Shown here: piece after piece, positions 8,047 to 16,488 of the stretch | How positions within the stretch are numbered: position 1 is the stretch's first letter | How the letters are laid out: each line of letters starts with the position of its first letter | NCBI GenBank assembly: GCA_902825775.1 | Contig: CADECF010000005.1 | Span: forward strand, 170,098 to 234,097 | Direction of reading: 5' to 3' | DNA length: 64,000 bases | DNA from: an uncultured Lysobacteraceae bacterium | GTDB lineage: Bacteria > Pseudomonadota > Gammaproteobacteria > Xanthomonadales > Xanthomonadaceae | The notes under the pieces: model-generated | What the model was told of the DNA's origin: nothing | What the model saw: only the letters and a program-made list of their open reading frames with translations | The model's database searches: none | Position numbers and translations under genes: made by a program

Positions 8047-8463
8047 GTGTTCCGCAAGGACGTCACCCTCGAAGAGCTCAACGCGTTGTCGCAAGGCACG
8101 CTGATGGAGCCGCTCGGCATCGTTTTCACCGAGATCGGCGAAGACTATTTGTGCGGCACGATGCCGGTGGATGCGCGCACGCATCAACCTTATGGCCTGC
8201 TGCACGGCGGCGCCTCGGTGGCGCTGGCCGAAACTCTGGGTAGCAGCGCCGGCGGCTTGTGCGTCGGCACCGACCAGGGCGTGGTCGGCATCGAAATCAA
8301 CGCCAATCACTTGCGCGGCGTCAGCAGCGGCACGGTCACCGGGACTGCGCGGCCGATACATGTCGGCCGCAGCACCCAGGTGTGGGAGATCCGCATCGAA
8401 GACGATCGCGGACGCCTGGCCTGCATTTCGCGGTTGACGCTGGCGGTGATTGATCGGCCGTAA
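8047..8463 (+). CDS. Hotdog-fold acyl-CoA thioesterase (PaaI/YdiI type)
   Basis: 138 residues in the single hotdog fold. LLHGGASVALAETLGS carries the HGG loop and the catalytic Glu of the EntH/YdiI branch of PaaI-like thioesterases, and GIEINANHLRGV matches the substrate-facing strand. These enzymes hydrolyse aromatic or medium acyl-CoA thioesters, for instance 1,4-dihydroxy-2-naphthoyl-CoA. The organism probably uses ubiquinone (ubiJ and ubiB are in this window), so a menaquinone role is not implied. A GTG at 8047 gives the family-length N-terminus; no ATG is suitably placed in frame. Confidence 0.85.
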   Translation: MFRKDVTLEELNALSQGTLMEPLGIVFTEIGEDYLCGTMPVDARTHQPYGLLHGGASVALAETLGSSAGGLCVGTDQGVVGIEINANHLRGVSSGTVTGTARPIHVGRSTQVWEIRIEDDRGRLACISRLTLAVIDRP

Positions 8464-8469
8464 GCTTCG

Positions 8470-8700
8470 AAATCCTTCTCCCGTCTACGGGGTGAGGAGG
8501 TAAGCTTGCGAGCCATTGGCTCGCTTACCGACGAACGCCCTCGCGCTAGCGCGAGGGCCGGGGTGCGGAGCGAGGTGGCGCGAAGCGCCGGATGAGGGCG
8601 CGCGACCTTGAAAAATCGCTGCGAACGCTTGAATCTCGTCGCTTCGGGCTTGCCCTCACCCCAACTCTCCCCCGCAAGCGGGAGAGCGGGCCTATAGCCC
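8470..8700. repeat. Composite palindromic repeat between two genes
   Basis: The whole space between the thioesterase and the acyltransferase is repeat-like DNA. The outer arms are complementary (TTCTCCCGTCTACGGGG and CCCCGCAAGCGGGAGAG, with GGTGAGG paired to CCTCACC), and inner hairpins include GCGAGCCATTGGCTCGC and CCCTCGCGCTAGCGCGAGGG. No coding frame is credible inside it. Confidence 0.75.
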
Positions 8701-8730
8701 GACTCTAATGCGCTTCGATAAGGTTACTGC

Positions 8731-9519
8731 GTGAATCCCCTTTCTTCCCCGATCCTGCGCCCACTCCGGTACGCGATCCGCGTGCCGCTGCTGCTGTGGC
8801 ATCTGCTGATCGACTTGCCGGTGACGCTGTTGTTCATGACCCCGCTGACCCGCGGTTGGCGCATCGGCGGCGAATCGGTGCGCTACCGCATGATCCGCGC
8901 CTGGTCGGCGGGGATGATGCATGTCTTCGGCTTCAGCCTGCGCCGCTTCGGTACGCCGCTGCCGGGTGCGGCGTTGTTCGTCGCCAATCACGTGAGCTGG
9001 ATCGACATCGTATTGCTGCACAGCCAGCGCATGATGGGTTTCGTCGCCAAACGCGAAATCGAATCCTGGCCGTTGATCGGCTGGATCGCGCGCCACGGCG
9101 AAACCATCTACCACCAGCGCGGCAGCACCGAATCGCTCGGCGGCGTGCTGCACGTGATGCTGTCGCGGCTGCGCGAAGGCCGTTCGGTAGGCGTCTTTCC
9201 CGAAGGCCGGACCCGCGATGGCAAAGAAGTGGGCCCGTTCCACGCGCGCATTTTCCTGGCCGCGGTCGAGGCCGGCGCGCCGGTGCAGCCGGTCGCGCTG
9301 CGCTACGGCGCCGGCGGCAGCGCGCAAAGCGTGGTCGCCTTCGCGCCCAACGAAAGCTTCATGGCCAACTTCATCCGCCTGCTCGGCGAACCTTCGCGCG
9401 TGGCCGAGGTGCATTTCCTGGAGCCGATTCCGCCCGGCGCGGCCGACGGCCGCCGCCGTATCGCCGAGCTGGCCCGCGAACGCATCGTTGCGGCGATGAA
9501 CGGCGGTATGGGTCCATAG
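8731..9519 (+). CDS. 1-acyl-glycerol-3-phosphate acyltransferase-like (PlsC)
   Basis: 262 residues. After a hydrophobic N-terminal segment (LLLWHLLIDLPVTLLFM) come the four acyltransferase blocks: block I NHVSWIDIVLL (the H-x4-D catalytic pair), block II around ETIYHQRGS, block III VFPEGRTRDG, and block IV VQPVALRY. This is the lysophosphatidate acyltransferase family of the inner membrane, adding a second acyl chain in phospholipid synthesis or modifying another lipid. The start is a GTG at 8731 because no in-frame ATG precedes the membrane segment. The stop overlaps a possible GTG start of the following hydrolase. Confidence 0.87.
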   Translation: MNPLSSPILRPLRYAIRVPLLLWHLLIDLPVTLLFMTPLTRGWRIGGESVRYRMIRAWSAGMMHVFGFSLRRFGTPLPGAALFVANHVSWIDIVLLHSQRMMGFVAKREIESWPLIGWIARHGETIYHQRGSTESLGGVLHVMLSRLREGRSVGVFPEGRTRDGKEVGPFHARIFLAAVEAGAPVQPVALRYGAGGSAQSVVAFAPNESFMANFIRLLGEPSRVAEVHFLEPIPPGAADGRRRIAELARERIVAAMNGGMGP

Positions 9520-9563
9520 TGGGTATCTCCTCCGCGGCCGCATCGCTGCCATCGTCCTCCGAG

Positions 9564-10556
9564 ATGTTCACGGTCCCCGACTATCACCCGCCGCGCTGGC
9601 TGCGCAATCCGCATCTGCAGTCGATGCTGGGCTCCAGCCCGATGCGGCGGCGCCGCGGCGAGCGCGCGATCGCCGCGCTGCATCCGCAGACCACCGAACA
9701 CATCGTCGACGGCGGCGACGGCGTGCGCCTGCACGGCCTGCACAGCCGCATCGATGGCCGGCCGTCGCGCGGCCTGGCGTTGCTGCTGCACGGCTGGGAG
9801 GGTAGCGCCGAATCGAGCTACATGCGCTTGACCGCGGCGCAGCTGCTGGCGCACGGTTTCGAAGTGTTCCGGCTGAATTTCCGCGACCACGGCGATACCC
9901 ATCACCTCAACGAAGCGCTGTTCCACTCCAACCGCATCGACGAAGTGGTGCACGCGGCCTGCGATATCTCGCACCGTTTCGCGGCGCGGCCGATGGTCGC
10001 GGCCGGCTATTCGCTGGGCGGAAATTTCGCGTTGCGGCTGGCCTTGCGCGCGCCGGCGGCCGGCTTGTCGCTGGCCCACGTCGCTGCGGTGTGCCCGGTG
10101 CTGGATCCGGCGCGCACGATGGCGGTGATGGAAGCCGGCGTGGGCGTGTACCACGGTTATTTCGAGCGCAAATGGCGCAGCTCGCTGCAGCGCAAGCGCG
10201 AGCTGTTCCCGGAACTGCACAACTACGACGACCGCACGCTGAAGCAAGGCATGCGTGCGCTGACCCAGTGGCTGGTGGAGCGGCATACCGATTTCGGCTC
10301 GATCGATGCGTACTTCGACGGCTACAACATCGCCGGCGAGCGCCTGGCCTCGCTGCAGATGCCGGCCAGCATCCTGACCAGCGAGGACGATCCGGTGATT
10401 CCGGTGTCCGATTTCCGCGATTGGCGTCTACCGGCGGATTCGCACCTGGCGATCGCGCGGTACGGCGGGCATTGCGGCTTCCTGCTCGATTCCAAACTCG
10501 ACGGCTACGGCGAGCGGTGGGTGGCCGAGCGTTTGAGCGCTGCGCTCCCCTCATGA
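9564..10556 (+). CDS. YheT-family alpha/beta hydrolase
   Basis: 330 residues. The N-terminus (PRWLRNPHLQSML) and the following DGVRLHGLH are typical of the YheT/ABHD branch. The oxyanion strand is LALLLHGWEGS, the nucleophile elbow is GYSLGGN (Ser), and the acid and base are in LTSEDDPVIP and RYGGHCGF. Substrate is unknown; family members hydrolyse esters or lipids. It directly follows the PlsC-like gene and probably shares its transcript, which makes a lipid substrate attractive. A GTG at 9519 would overlap that gene and add 15 residues; the ATG at 9564 fits the family better. Confidence 0.87.
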   Translation: MFTVPDYHPPRWLRNPHLQSMLGSSPMRRRRGERAIAALHPQTTEHIVDGGDGVRLHGLHSRIDGRPSRGLALLLHGWEGSAESSYMRLTAAQLLAHGFEVFRLNFRDHGDTHHLNEALFHSNRIDEVVHAACDISHRFAARPMVAAGYSLGGNFALRLALRAPAAGLSLAHVAAVCPVLDPARTMAVMEAGVGVYHGYFERKWRSSLQRKRELFPELHNYDDRTLKQGMRALTQWLVERHTDFGSIDAYFDGYNIAGERLASLQMPASILTSEDDPVIPVSDFRDWRLPADSHLAIARYGGHCGFLLDSKLDGYGERWVAERLSAALPS

Positions 10557-10644
10557 CTGTCGTCCCGAGCGCAGCGAGGGATCTGCTTCCTCGCGGGCAC
10601 GGGCAACACGGAGAGCGGATCCCTCGCTGCGTTCGGGATGACAG
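10557..10644. repeat. Repeat family B hairpin
   Basis: Inverted repeat with arms of about 28 bases (GTCGTCCCGAGCGCAGCGAG and its near complement ending GGGATGACAG). Two more copies lie at 52541-52623 and 54178-54256. Confidence 0.85.
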
Positions 10645-10721
10645 CTAAGTTGAGAGCCTTGCCGCTTCCTTGACGATCGTCCGGCGACGATAATCGCCGA
10701 CAGTCATCCAGGAGCAGCACG

Positions 10722-11342
10722 ATGCGTATCCGCAGCGACAGTTTCCACGACGGCCATCGCCTGCCGCCGGAATTCGCGATGGGCGCCATGGATGGTTTCG
10801 GCGGCAACCGCAATCCGCATCTGGCCTGGGAAGACGTGCCAGCCGGCACGCGCTCGTTCGCGCTGCTGTGCATCGATCCCGACGCGCCCACCGATCCTTC
10901 GCTCGTCGGTAGGGAAGGCGTGGAGATTCCCGTCGATCACGTCCGCGGCGATTTCGTGCACTGGGCGATGGCCGACATCGCCGCCGATGCGCGCGAGATC
11001 GGCGCCGGCAGTTGCAGCGACGGCATCGTCGAACGCGGCAAACGCAATCCGGAGGGACCGCAAGGCTCGCGCCAAGGCTTGAACGGCTACACCGGATGGT
11101 TCGCCGGCGATGCCGACATGGGCGGCGACTACTTCGGTTACGACGGGCCGTATCCGCCGGGCAACGATCTGCGCCTGCACCGCTACTTCTTCCGCCTGTT
11201 CGCGCTCGATGCGGCGACGCTGCAACTGCCCGAAAAGTTCGCCGCCGCCGATGTGCTCAAGGCGATCGACGGACACGTGCTTGCAGAAGCGCAAATCCAC
11301 GGCACTTACTCGCTGAACCCCAAAGTGATGGCGGCTTTGTAG
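10722..11342 (+). CDS. YbhB/YbcL-type PEBP protein
   Basis: 206 residues of the phosphatidylethanolamine-binding protein family, bacterial Raf-kinase-inhibitor-like branch. The ligand-pocket motifs are ALLCIDPDAPTDPS, then FVHWAMADI, then GYDGPYPPGND and HRYFFRLFALD. There is no signal peptide, so it is cytoplasmic. Function in bacteria is not established. A ribosome site (CAGGAGCAGC) precedes the ATG. The final codons, Ala-Leu-stop, use bases of the downstream repeat: the stop TAG is the TAG of the repeat's TTTGTAGAGCGG. Confidence 0.88.
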   Translation: MRIRSDSFHDGHRLPPEFAMGAMDGFGGNRNPHLAWEDVPAGTRSFALLCIDPDAPTDPSLVGREGVEIPVDHVRGDFVHWAMADIAADAREIGAGSCSDGIVERGKRNPEGPQGSRQGLNGYTGWFAGDADMGGDYFGYDGPYPPGNDLRLHRYFFRLFALDAATLQLPEKFAAADVLKAIDGHVLAEAQIHGTYSLNPKVMAAL

Positions 11343-11547
11343 AGCGGGGCTTGCTCCGCTGCTTTTGACTTAGACTTTGACTTCGACTTTGTAGAGCGTA
11401 GCTTGCTGCGCTGTTCTTGCTTTCGATTCTGTTTTTAGCTTTGTAGGCGTGGCTTTATCCATCGCTCTCGACCCGTACGCGAAAAGCAGCGCAGCAAGCT
11501 ACGCTCTACAGAAGCAAGGGCAGCGGAGCAAGCCCCGCTCTACAAAG
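11336..11547. repeat. Two nested family C repeats
   Basis: An outer pair of arms (TTTGTAGAGCGGGGCTTGC at the left, its complement at the right end) encloses a second pair with a variant sequence (GTAGAGCGTAGCTTGCTGC and its complement). The variant bases change on both arms together, so pairing is kept. It lies between the PEBP gene and the convergent META lipoprotein. Confidence 0.85.
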
Positions 11548-11555
11548 CAGAACGG

Positions 11556-12392
11556 TTACTTCTTGGCCGGCGCGATCTCGGACTCGACGACCATGTCCAG
11601 CACATACGCGACCGACGAAGCATCGGCCGGCGCCGGGTCGCGCTTGAACTTCTTCAGTCGCAGCACCTTGCGCTCGCCTTCGACGAATTCGAAACCTTCA
11701 ATGCCCTCGTACAGCGGCTGCCATTCGCCCGGCGGCGACTGTTTGACGCCGTTGTCGGCATAACGGATCTCGCGCACCTGCAGGCATTGGTGGTTGGGGA
11801 TCAACGGGTGATTGCAGGCGACGCGTTGCGGCGCCACTTCCAGGAATACGGTTTCGCCCGGGCCGCCGTAACGCGTCTGCGCCGTGGCTTCGCCGATCCA
11901 ACTGCTCTTTTCGCCCGAAGCCGATTGCAGCCGCAAGCGCGGCGGCGCGCTTTCTTCCACACGCGCCTGCTGCGGTTTGGACAGCAGTTCGCCGATCGCC
12001 TTATCGGCTTCCATCAGCGGCTTGTCGCAGGCCATCATCGTCGAGCGCAGGTTGCCGACCTTCAGCTGGTCCTGCGCATCGACTTCGTAGCTGCCGCCCT
12101 GCCGGTTGCAGCCGCCGCTCACGCCGACTTGGCCGCCTTCGAAGTCCAACGTCAGCGTGCGGCCGCCGGGGAACAGCGCATCGATGCGCTTGCCCTGCGC
12201 GTCGGTGGCCGATTCCAGCTTCCAGTGGTAGCCGACGAGCATCGCGCTGTCGGTGGGCGTCGGTTTGGTTTCCACAGGCGCCGCGGGCGTCGCGGCCGGT
12301 GCAGGTTGGGGATCGGTGGATGCGGTCTTGTCGGCGGGCGTGCACGCGCCCAAGACCAGCGGCGACAACAGCAACAGGATGCGCAGATTCAT
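11556..12392 (-). CDS. Lipoprotein with META and DUF4377 domains
   Basis: 278 residues. The lipobox is LLSPLVLGAC, followed by a Pro/Ala/Thr linker. Residues about 55-150 are a META (HslJ-like) domain, with YHWKLESATDAQG, TLDFEGGQVGVSGGCNRQGG and a late MMACDK. Residues about 185-275 match DUF4377: VACNHPLIPNHQCLQVRE, LYEGIEGFEF, GERKVLRLKKF. META domains in the envelope are linked to stress or heat-shock responses; the combination has no defined function. The ATG at 12392 gives a proper signal peptide; the upstream in-frame start at 12419 does not. Confidence 0.85.
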   Translation of the reverse strand: MNLRILLLLSPLVLGACTPADKTASTDPQPAPAATPAAPVETKPTPTDSAMLVGYHWKLESATDAQGKRIDALFPGGRTLTLDFEGGQVGVSGGCNRQGGSYEVDAQDQLKVGNLRSTMMACDKPLMEADKAIGELLSKPQQARVEESAPPRLRLQSASGEKSSWIGEATAQTRYGGPGETVFLEVAPQRVACNHPLIPNHQCLQVREIRYADNGVKQSPPGEWQPLYEGIEGFEFVEGERKVLRLKKFKRDPAPADASSVAYVLDMVVESEIAPAKK

Positions 12393-12491
12393 GGCGGATC
12401 TCCTCGGGGGATACGGCACTAACGCGCGAACGGTGCCGATGGGGTCGAGCGTCCGATCCTAGCAGCGTCTCCGTCAGCGCGCGGTCGCGAT

Positions 12492-13691
12492 TCAGGCCGT
12501 CGGTCGGCGCCGCAACACCAGCAATACGGCGACGCCGGCCAGCAATCCCCAGAACGCCGAGCCGATGCCGCCCAAAGTCAAACCCGAGGCGGTGACCAGG
12601 AAGGTGATCAGCGCCGGTTCGCGGTCCTGTTCTTCCCGCAGCGCCGCAGCCAGGCTGTTGCCGATGGTGCCGAAGAGGGCGATGCCGGCGATCGCCATCA
12701 CCAATTCCTTGGGGAATGCGGCGAACAATGCGGCGATCGTCGCGCCGAACAAACCGACGATCAGATAGAAGATGCCGGCGAACACCGCCGCCGCATAACG
12801 CCGCGATGGATCTTCGTGCGCTTCGCGGCCCATGCAAATGGCCGCGGTGATCGCCGCCAGATTCAACGCATACGCGCCGAACGGCGCCAGCACCGCATTG
12901 ACCGCGCCCAGCCAGCCGATCACCGGCGAAATCGGCACGTCGTAACCGGAAGCGCGGATCACCGCTACGCCCGGTACGTTCTGCGAGGCCATGGTCACCA
13001 CGAACAGCGGCAACGCGATGCCGAAGACGGCAGCCGGCGATATCGTCGGCATGATGAAGATCGGCCGCGCCAACTGCAGATGCACTTCGTCCAAATGGAG
13101 CGTGCCCATGCCTGCGGCGATGGCGATGCCGACCAGCAGCGTGGCGATCACCGCGTAACGCGCGAACCAGCGCCGCCCGCACAGATAGACCACCAGCATC
13201 GCCAGCGCCATCGCCAGTTGCGTCTGCATCGCGACGAACGCATCCAGCCCGAAGCGCAGCAGCACGCCCGCCAGCATGCCCGACGCCAGCGACAGCGGAA
13301 TCTTGCGCATCCCGCGTTCGAACCAGCCGCTGAAGCCTGCGATCAGGATCAGCAACGACGACAGCACGAACGCGCCGATCGCCTGCGATAAAGGCAACCC
13401 CGATGTGGTGGTGATCAGCATCGCCGCGCCCGGCGTCGACCAAGCCGTCACCACCGGCACGCGGTAGCGCAGCGACAGGCCGATGCAGGTGACGCCCATG
13501 CCCAGGCCCAACGCCCATATCCACGAACTGATCTCGTCCGGCGATGCGCCGAGCGACTGCGCCGCCTGGAACACGATCACCGCGGAACTGGCGAAACCGA
13601 CCAGCACGGTGACGAAGCCGGCGACGATCGCCGACAGCGACAAATCGCGCACGTAGCGCGCGACGCCGCCCATCGCGGCTTGTCCGTTCAT
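12492..13691 (-). CDS. benE: BenE-family benzoate/H+ symporter
   Basis: 399 residues with about 11-12 predicted transmembrane helices spread along the whole length. Segments such as LSLSAIVAGFVTVLVGF, PVVTAWSTPGAAM, and AFGAYALNLAAITAAICMG-like glycine-rich helices match BenE, an inner-membrane aromatic-acid/proton symporter of the larger nucleobase-transporter fold. No benzoate catabolic genes are nearby, so the real substrate may differ. Its start overlaps the stop of uppP by four bases (ATGA), so the two are translationally coupled. Confidence 0.87.
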   Translation of the reverse strand: MNGQAAMGGVARYVRDLSLSAIVAGFVTVLVGFASSAVIVFQAAQSLGASPDEISSWIWALGLGMGVTCIGLSLRYRVPVVTAWSTPGAAMLITTTSGLPLSQAIGAFVLSSLLILIAGFSGWFERGMRKIPLSLASGMLAGVLLRFGLDAFVAMQTQLAMALAMLVVYLCGRRWFARYAVIATLLVGIAIAAGMGTLHLDEVHLQLARPIFIMPTISPAAVFGIALPLFVVTMASQNVPGVAVIRASGYDVPISPVIGWLGAVNAVLAPFGAYALNLAAITAAICMGREAHEDPSRRYAAAVFAGIFYLIVGLFGATIAALFAAFPKELVMAIAGIALFGTIGNSLAAALREEQDREPALITFLVTASGLTLGGIGSAFWGLLAGVAVLLVLRRRPTA

Positions 13692-14491
13692 TGCGCCGGC
13701 ACCAGCAGCAGCAAGGCGATGCCGAACACGAAGCGGTAAACGGCGAACGCGGTGAAACGATGGCTCTGGATGTATTGCAACAGCCACTTCACCGCGATGA
13801 AGGCGGTGACGGCCGATGCGACGAAAGCGATCCCAAGCTCGCCCCAATTCTCGTGCGCCGCGTCGCCGTTGCGCAGCACGTGCAGCAGTTCGTAGCCGGT
13901 GGCGGCGAACATGGTCGGGATGCCGACCAGGAACGCGAACTCGGTGGCCGCGGCGCGGTTGGTGGTGCCGGCGAGCAGGGCGACGAAAATCGTCGCGCCC
14001 GAACGCGAGGTGCCCGGGAACACACCGGCAACGACCTGGGCGATGCCGACCAGCACGGCCGTCGTCCACGAAATCTCGCTGCGCTCGCCGAGTTTTTCCG
14101 CGCGCTTGGCCGCCAGTTGCTCGGCCGCGATCATCCACACCGCTCCGATGATCAGTGCCCAGGCGATCGGCCTGACCGCTTCGGGCAATTCCCATCCCGT
14201 CGCTTTCACCAGCAAGCCGCCGACCGCGGTGAAGCCGAAAGCCACCGCAAGTTTCAGCGCGTAGTCGCGGTTCTGTTTTTCGCGGAAACCGACCAGCAAT
14301 TGCCACAAACGCTGCCGGTAGATCAGCACCACCGCCAGGATCGCGCCGGCCTGGATCGAGATATTGAACAAATCCGAGCGGCGGCCCAGCCAGTGCTCGG
14401 CGATCAGCAGATGGCCGGTACTGGAGATAGGCAGGAATTCGGTGATGCCTTCGATGATGCCGAGGAGCAGTGCGGCCAGCAGGTCGGTCAT
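13688..14491 (-). CDS. uppP: Undecaprenyl-diphosphatase UppP/BacA
   Basis: 267 residues of an integral membrane phosphatase that recycles undecaprenyl pyrophosphate for peptidoglycan and O-antigen synthesis. The two signature motifs are present: EGITEFLPISSTGHL near residue 14 and PGTSRSGATIF near residue 170, which together hold the catalytic Glu, His, Ser and Arg. Length matches the family. The ATG at 14491 is right: the open frame extends upstream but those residues (SSRLKPLPQ and similar) are translated repeat DNA. The benE gene follows with a four-base overlap. Confidence 0.93.
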   Translation of the reverse strand: MTDLLAALLLGIIEGITEFLPISSTGHLLIAEHWLGRRSDLFNISIQAGAILAVVLIYRQRLWQLLVGFREKQNRDYALKLAVAFGFTAVGGLLVKATGWELPEAVRPIAWALIIGAVWMIAAEQLAAKRAEKLGERSEISWTTAVLVGIAQVVAGVFPGTSRSGATIFVALLAGTTNRAAATEFAFLVGIPTMFAATGYELLHVLRNGDAAHENWGELGIAFVASAVTAFIAVKWLLQYIQSHRFTAFAVYRFVFGIALLLLVPAQ

Positions 14492-14530
14492 GGGCAGAAA
14501 TCGGGATAGGTAAGTGGAAATCCGTGCGCG

Positions 14531-14675
14531 CTTTGTAGAGCGGGGCTTGCTCCGCTGCTTTTGCTCTTGTGGGAGCGGCTTTAGCCGCGAGCTCTTGACC
14601 GTCCGCAACGGACCAAGAGCTCGCGGCTAAAGCCGCTCCCACGAAGAGCAGCGGAGCAAGCCCCGCTCTACAAAG
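14531..14675. repeat. Family A repeat nested inside family C repeat
   Basis: A near-perfect inverted repeat of about 65-base arms. The outer 29 bases are family C (CTTTGTAGAGCGGGG start) and the inner part is family A (GTGGGAGCGGCTTTAGCC). The loop is a short GACCGTCCGCAACGG. It lies between the divergent uppP and glnA genes. Confidence 0.9.
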
Positions 14676-14715
14676 CCAACGGCAGTTTGACGTGGAGCAT
14701 AGCTGATTGCCGTGT

Positions 14716-14732
14716 TGCACCGAATTCGTGCT
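14716..14732. promoter_or_regulatory. NtrC-like enhancer box upstream of glnA
   Basis: TGCACCGAATTCGTGCT fits the 17-base NtrC dyad (TGCAC, spacer, GTGC) with one weak outer base. It is about 100 bases upstream of the sigma-54 promoter, a normal enhancer distance. A half-site TTGGTGCA follows at 14756-14763, giving a likely second, weaker contact. Confidence 0.7.
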
Positions 14733-14814
14733 AAGCATGACTTATATGCTTTATTTTGGTGCACTGAGCATCTTGTTCGTATTAATTTGTTAATAAAATC
14801 AATTAGTTGACTAA

Positions 14815-14830
14815 TGGCACGGAGCTTGCT
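14815..14830 (+). promoter_or_regulatory. Sigma-54 promoter of glnA
   Basis: TGGCACGGAGCTTGCT matches the -24/-12 consensus (TGGCACG, four bases, TTGCT) at every conserved position. The start of transcription is expected about 12 bases after the GC, near 14840, leaving a leader of some 22 bases before the glnA ATG. NtrC, encoded in this window, is the expected activator. Confidence 0.92.
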
Positions 14831-14862
14831 TTAGGAGAAGCATCCCAACCCAAGGCCGTGCC

Positions 14863-16272
14863 ATGTCTTACGACAACGTCGAAAAACTCATGAAAGACCA
14901 CAAGGTCGAATTCGTCGACCTGCGCTTCGCCGATATGCGCGGCGTGCAGCACCACGTCACGTTTCCCAAGTCGATCATCGAGCCCGGTCTGTTCGAAGAC
15001 GGCAAGATGTTCGACGGCTCCTCGATCAGCGGCTGGAAAGGCATCAACGAGTCGGACATGGTGCTGCTGCCCGATCCGTCCACCGCTTTCCTCGACCCGT
15101 TCACCGCCGATCCGACGCTTGTGCTCGTGTGCGACGTGCTCGACCCGGCCACGATGCAGGCCTACGGCCGCGATCCGCGCGGCGTCGCCAAGCGCGCCGA
15201 AGCCTATCTGAAGGCCAGCGGCATCGCCGACCAGGCGTTCTTCGGCCCTGAGCCGGAATTCTTCATCTTCGATTCGGTGCGCTACGCCAACGAGATGGGC
15301 CACACCTTCTTCCATATCGATTCGGAAGAGGCGCACTGGAATTCGGCCAAGGAATACGAAGGCGGCAACAGCGGCTACCGTCCCGGCATCAAGGGCGGCT
15401 ACTTCCCGGTCGCGCCGCTGGACTCGCTGCACGACCTGCGCGCCGAGATGTGCAAGACGCTGGAGCAGGTCGGCATCGAAGTCGAAGTGCACCACCATGA
15501 AGTGGCCAACGCCGGCCAGTGCGAAATCGGCACCAAGTTCAACTCGCTGGTCAAGAAGGCCGACGAGCTGCTGACGATGAAGTACATCATCAAGAACGTC
15601 GCATTCCGCAACGGCAAGACCGCGACCTTCATGCCCAAGCCCATCGTCGGCGACAACGGCAGCGGCATGCACGTGCACCAGTCGCTGGCCAAGGGCGGCG
15701 TGAACCTGTTCAGCGGCGACGGCTACGGCGGCTTGAGCCAGATGGCGCTGTGGTACATCGGCGGCATTTTCAAGCACGCGCGCGCGATCAACGCGTTCGC
15801 CAACTCGACCACCAACTCGTACAAGCGGTTGGTACCTGGCTTCGAAGCGCCCGTGATGCTGGCCTATTCGGCACGCAACCGTTCGGCTTCCTGCCGCATT
15901 CCGTACGTGGCCAATCCGAAGGCGCGCCGCATCGAGATCCGTTTCCCGGATCCGATGAACTCCGGCTACCTGATCTTCGCCGCGCTGATGATGGCGGGCC
16001 TGGACGGCATCAAGAACCAGATCGATCCGGGCAGCCCGAGCGACAAAGACCTGTACGACCTGCCGCCGGAAGAGGAGAAGGGCATCCCGACCGTATGCCA
16101 TTCGCTCGACCAGGCGCTGGAAGCGCTGGACAAGGACCGCGAGTTCCTGAAGGCCGGCGGCGTGTTCACCGACGACTTCATCGACGGCTACATCGCGCTG
16201 AAGATGAAGGAAGTGACCGCGTTCCGCGCGGCGACGCATCCGCTCGAGTACCAGATGTACTACGCGATCTGA
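14863..16272 (+). CDS. glnA: Glutamine synthetase type I
   Basis: 469 residues, full length for GS-I-beta. It makes glutamine from glutamate, ammonia and ATP. Characteristic segments are [55 protein letters not shown] and [11 protein letters not shown]. The adenylylation loop [10 protein letters not shown] is present with Tyr398, so activity should be controlled by GlnE and PII. Transcription should depend on the sigma-54 promoter at 14815-14830 and the upstream NtrC-like sites. The torF-glnK-amtB genes follow after a repeat. Confidence 0.97.
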   Translation: MSYDNVEKLMKDHKVEFVDLRFADMRGVQHHVTFPKSIIEPGLFEDGKMFDGSSISGWKGINESDMVLLPDPSTAFLDPFTADPTLVLVCDVLDPATMQAYGRDPRGVAKRAEAYLKASGIADQAFFGPEPEFFIFDSVRYANEMGHTFFHIDSEEAHWNSAKEYEGGNSGYRPGIKGGYFPVAPLDSLHDLRAEMCKTLEQVGIEVEVHHHEVANAGQCEIGTKFNSLVKKADELLTMKYIIKNVAFRNGKTATFMPKPIVGDNGSGMHVHQSLAKGGVNLFSGDGYGGLSQMALWYIGGIFKHARAINAFANSTTNSYKRLVPGFEAPVMLAYSARNRSASCRIPYVANPKARRIEIRFPDPMNSGYLIFAALMMAGLDGIKNQIDPGSPSDKDLYDLPPEEEKGIPTVCHSLDQALEALDKDREFLKAGGVFTDDFIDGYIALKMKEVTAFRAATHPLEYQMYYAI

Positions 16273-16282
16273 TTTGGATTTC

Positions 16283-16358
16283 TGTGGGAGCGGCTTCAGC
16301 CGCGAGCTTTTCGATAACGAAGCGGAATCAAGAGCTCGCGGCTGAAGCCGCTCCCACA
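16283..16358. repeat. Repeat family A hairpin
   Basis: Full palindrome (TGTGGGAGCGGCTTCAGCC arm and its complement) directly after glnA, ten bases past the stop; it may act as a transcript end or stabiliser between glnA and torF. Confidence 0.9.
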
Positions 16359-16488
16359 AGATCAGCCGCCGGACGAAGGAGGAAACAACCGCACCAAGCA
16401 CGACCGGGCCAAGACGAAGCCCGGCATGCCGCAAGAAATGCGCACGCAGCAATGACTGGGGAGGGCTCACCGTGAAAAGGGGCCTGTC

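Noticed and set aside
13688-14608. N-terminal extension of UppP (SSRLKPLPQ peptide)
   Set aside because: The same peptide appears wherever family A repeats are translated; it is repeat DNA, and the family start is at 14491.
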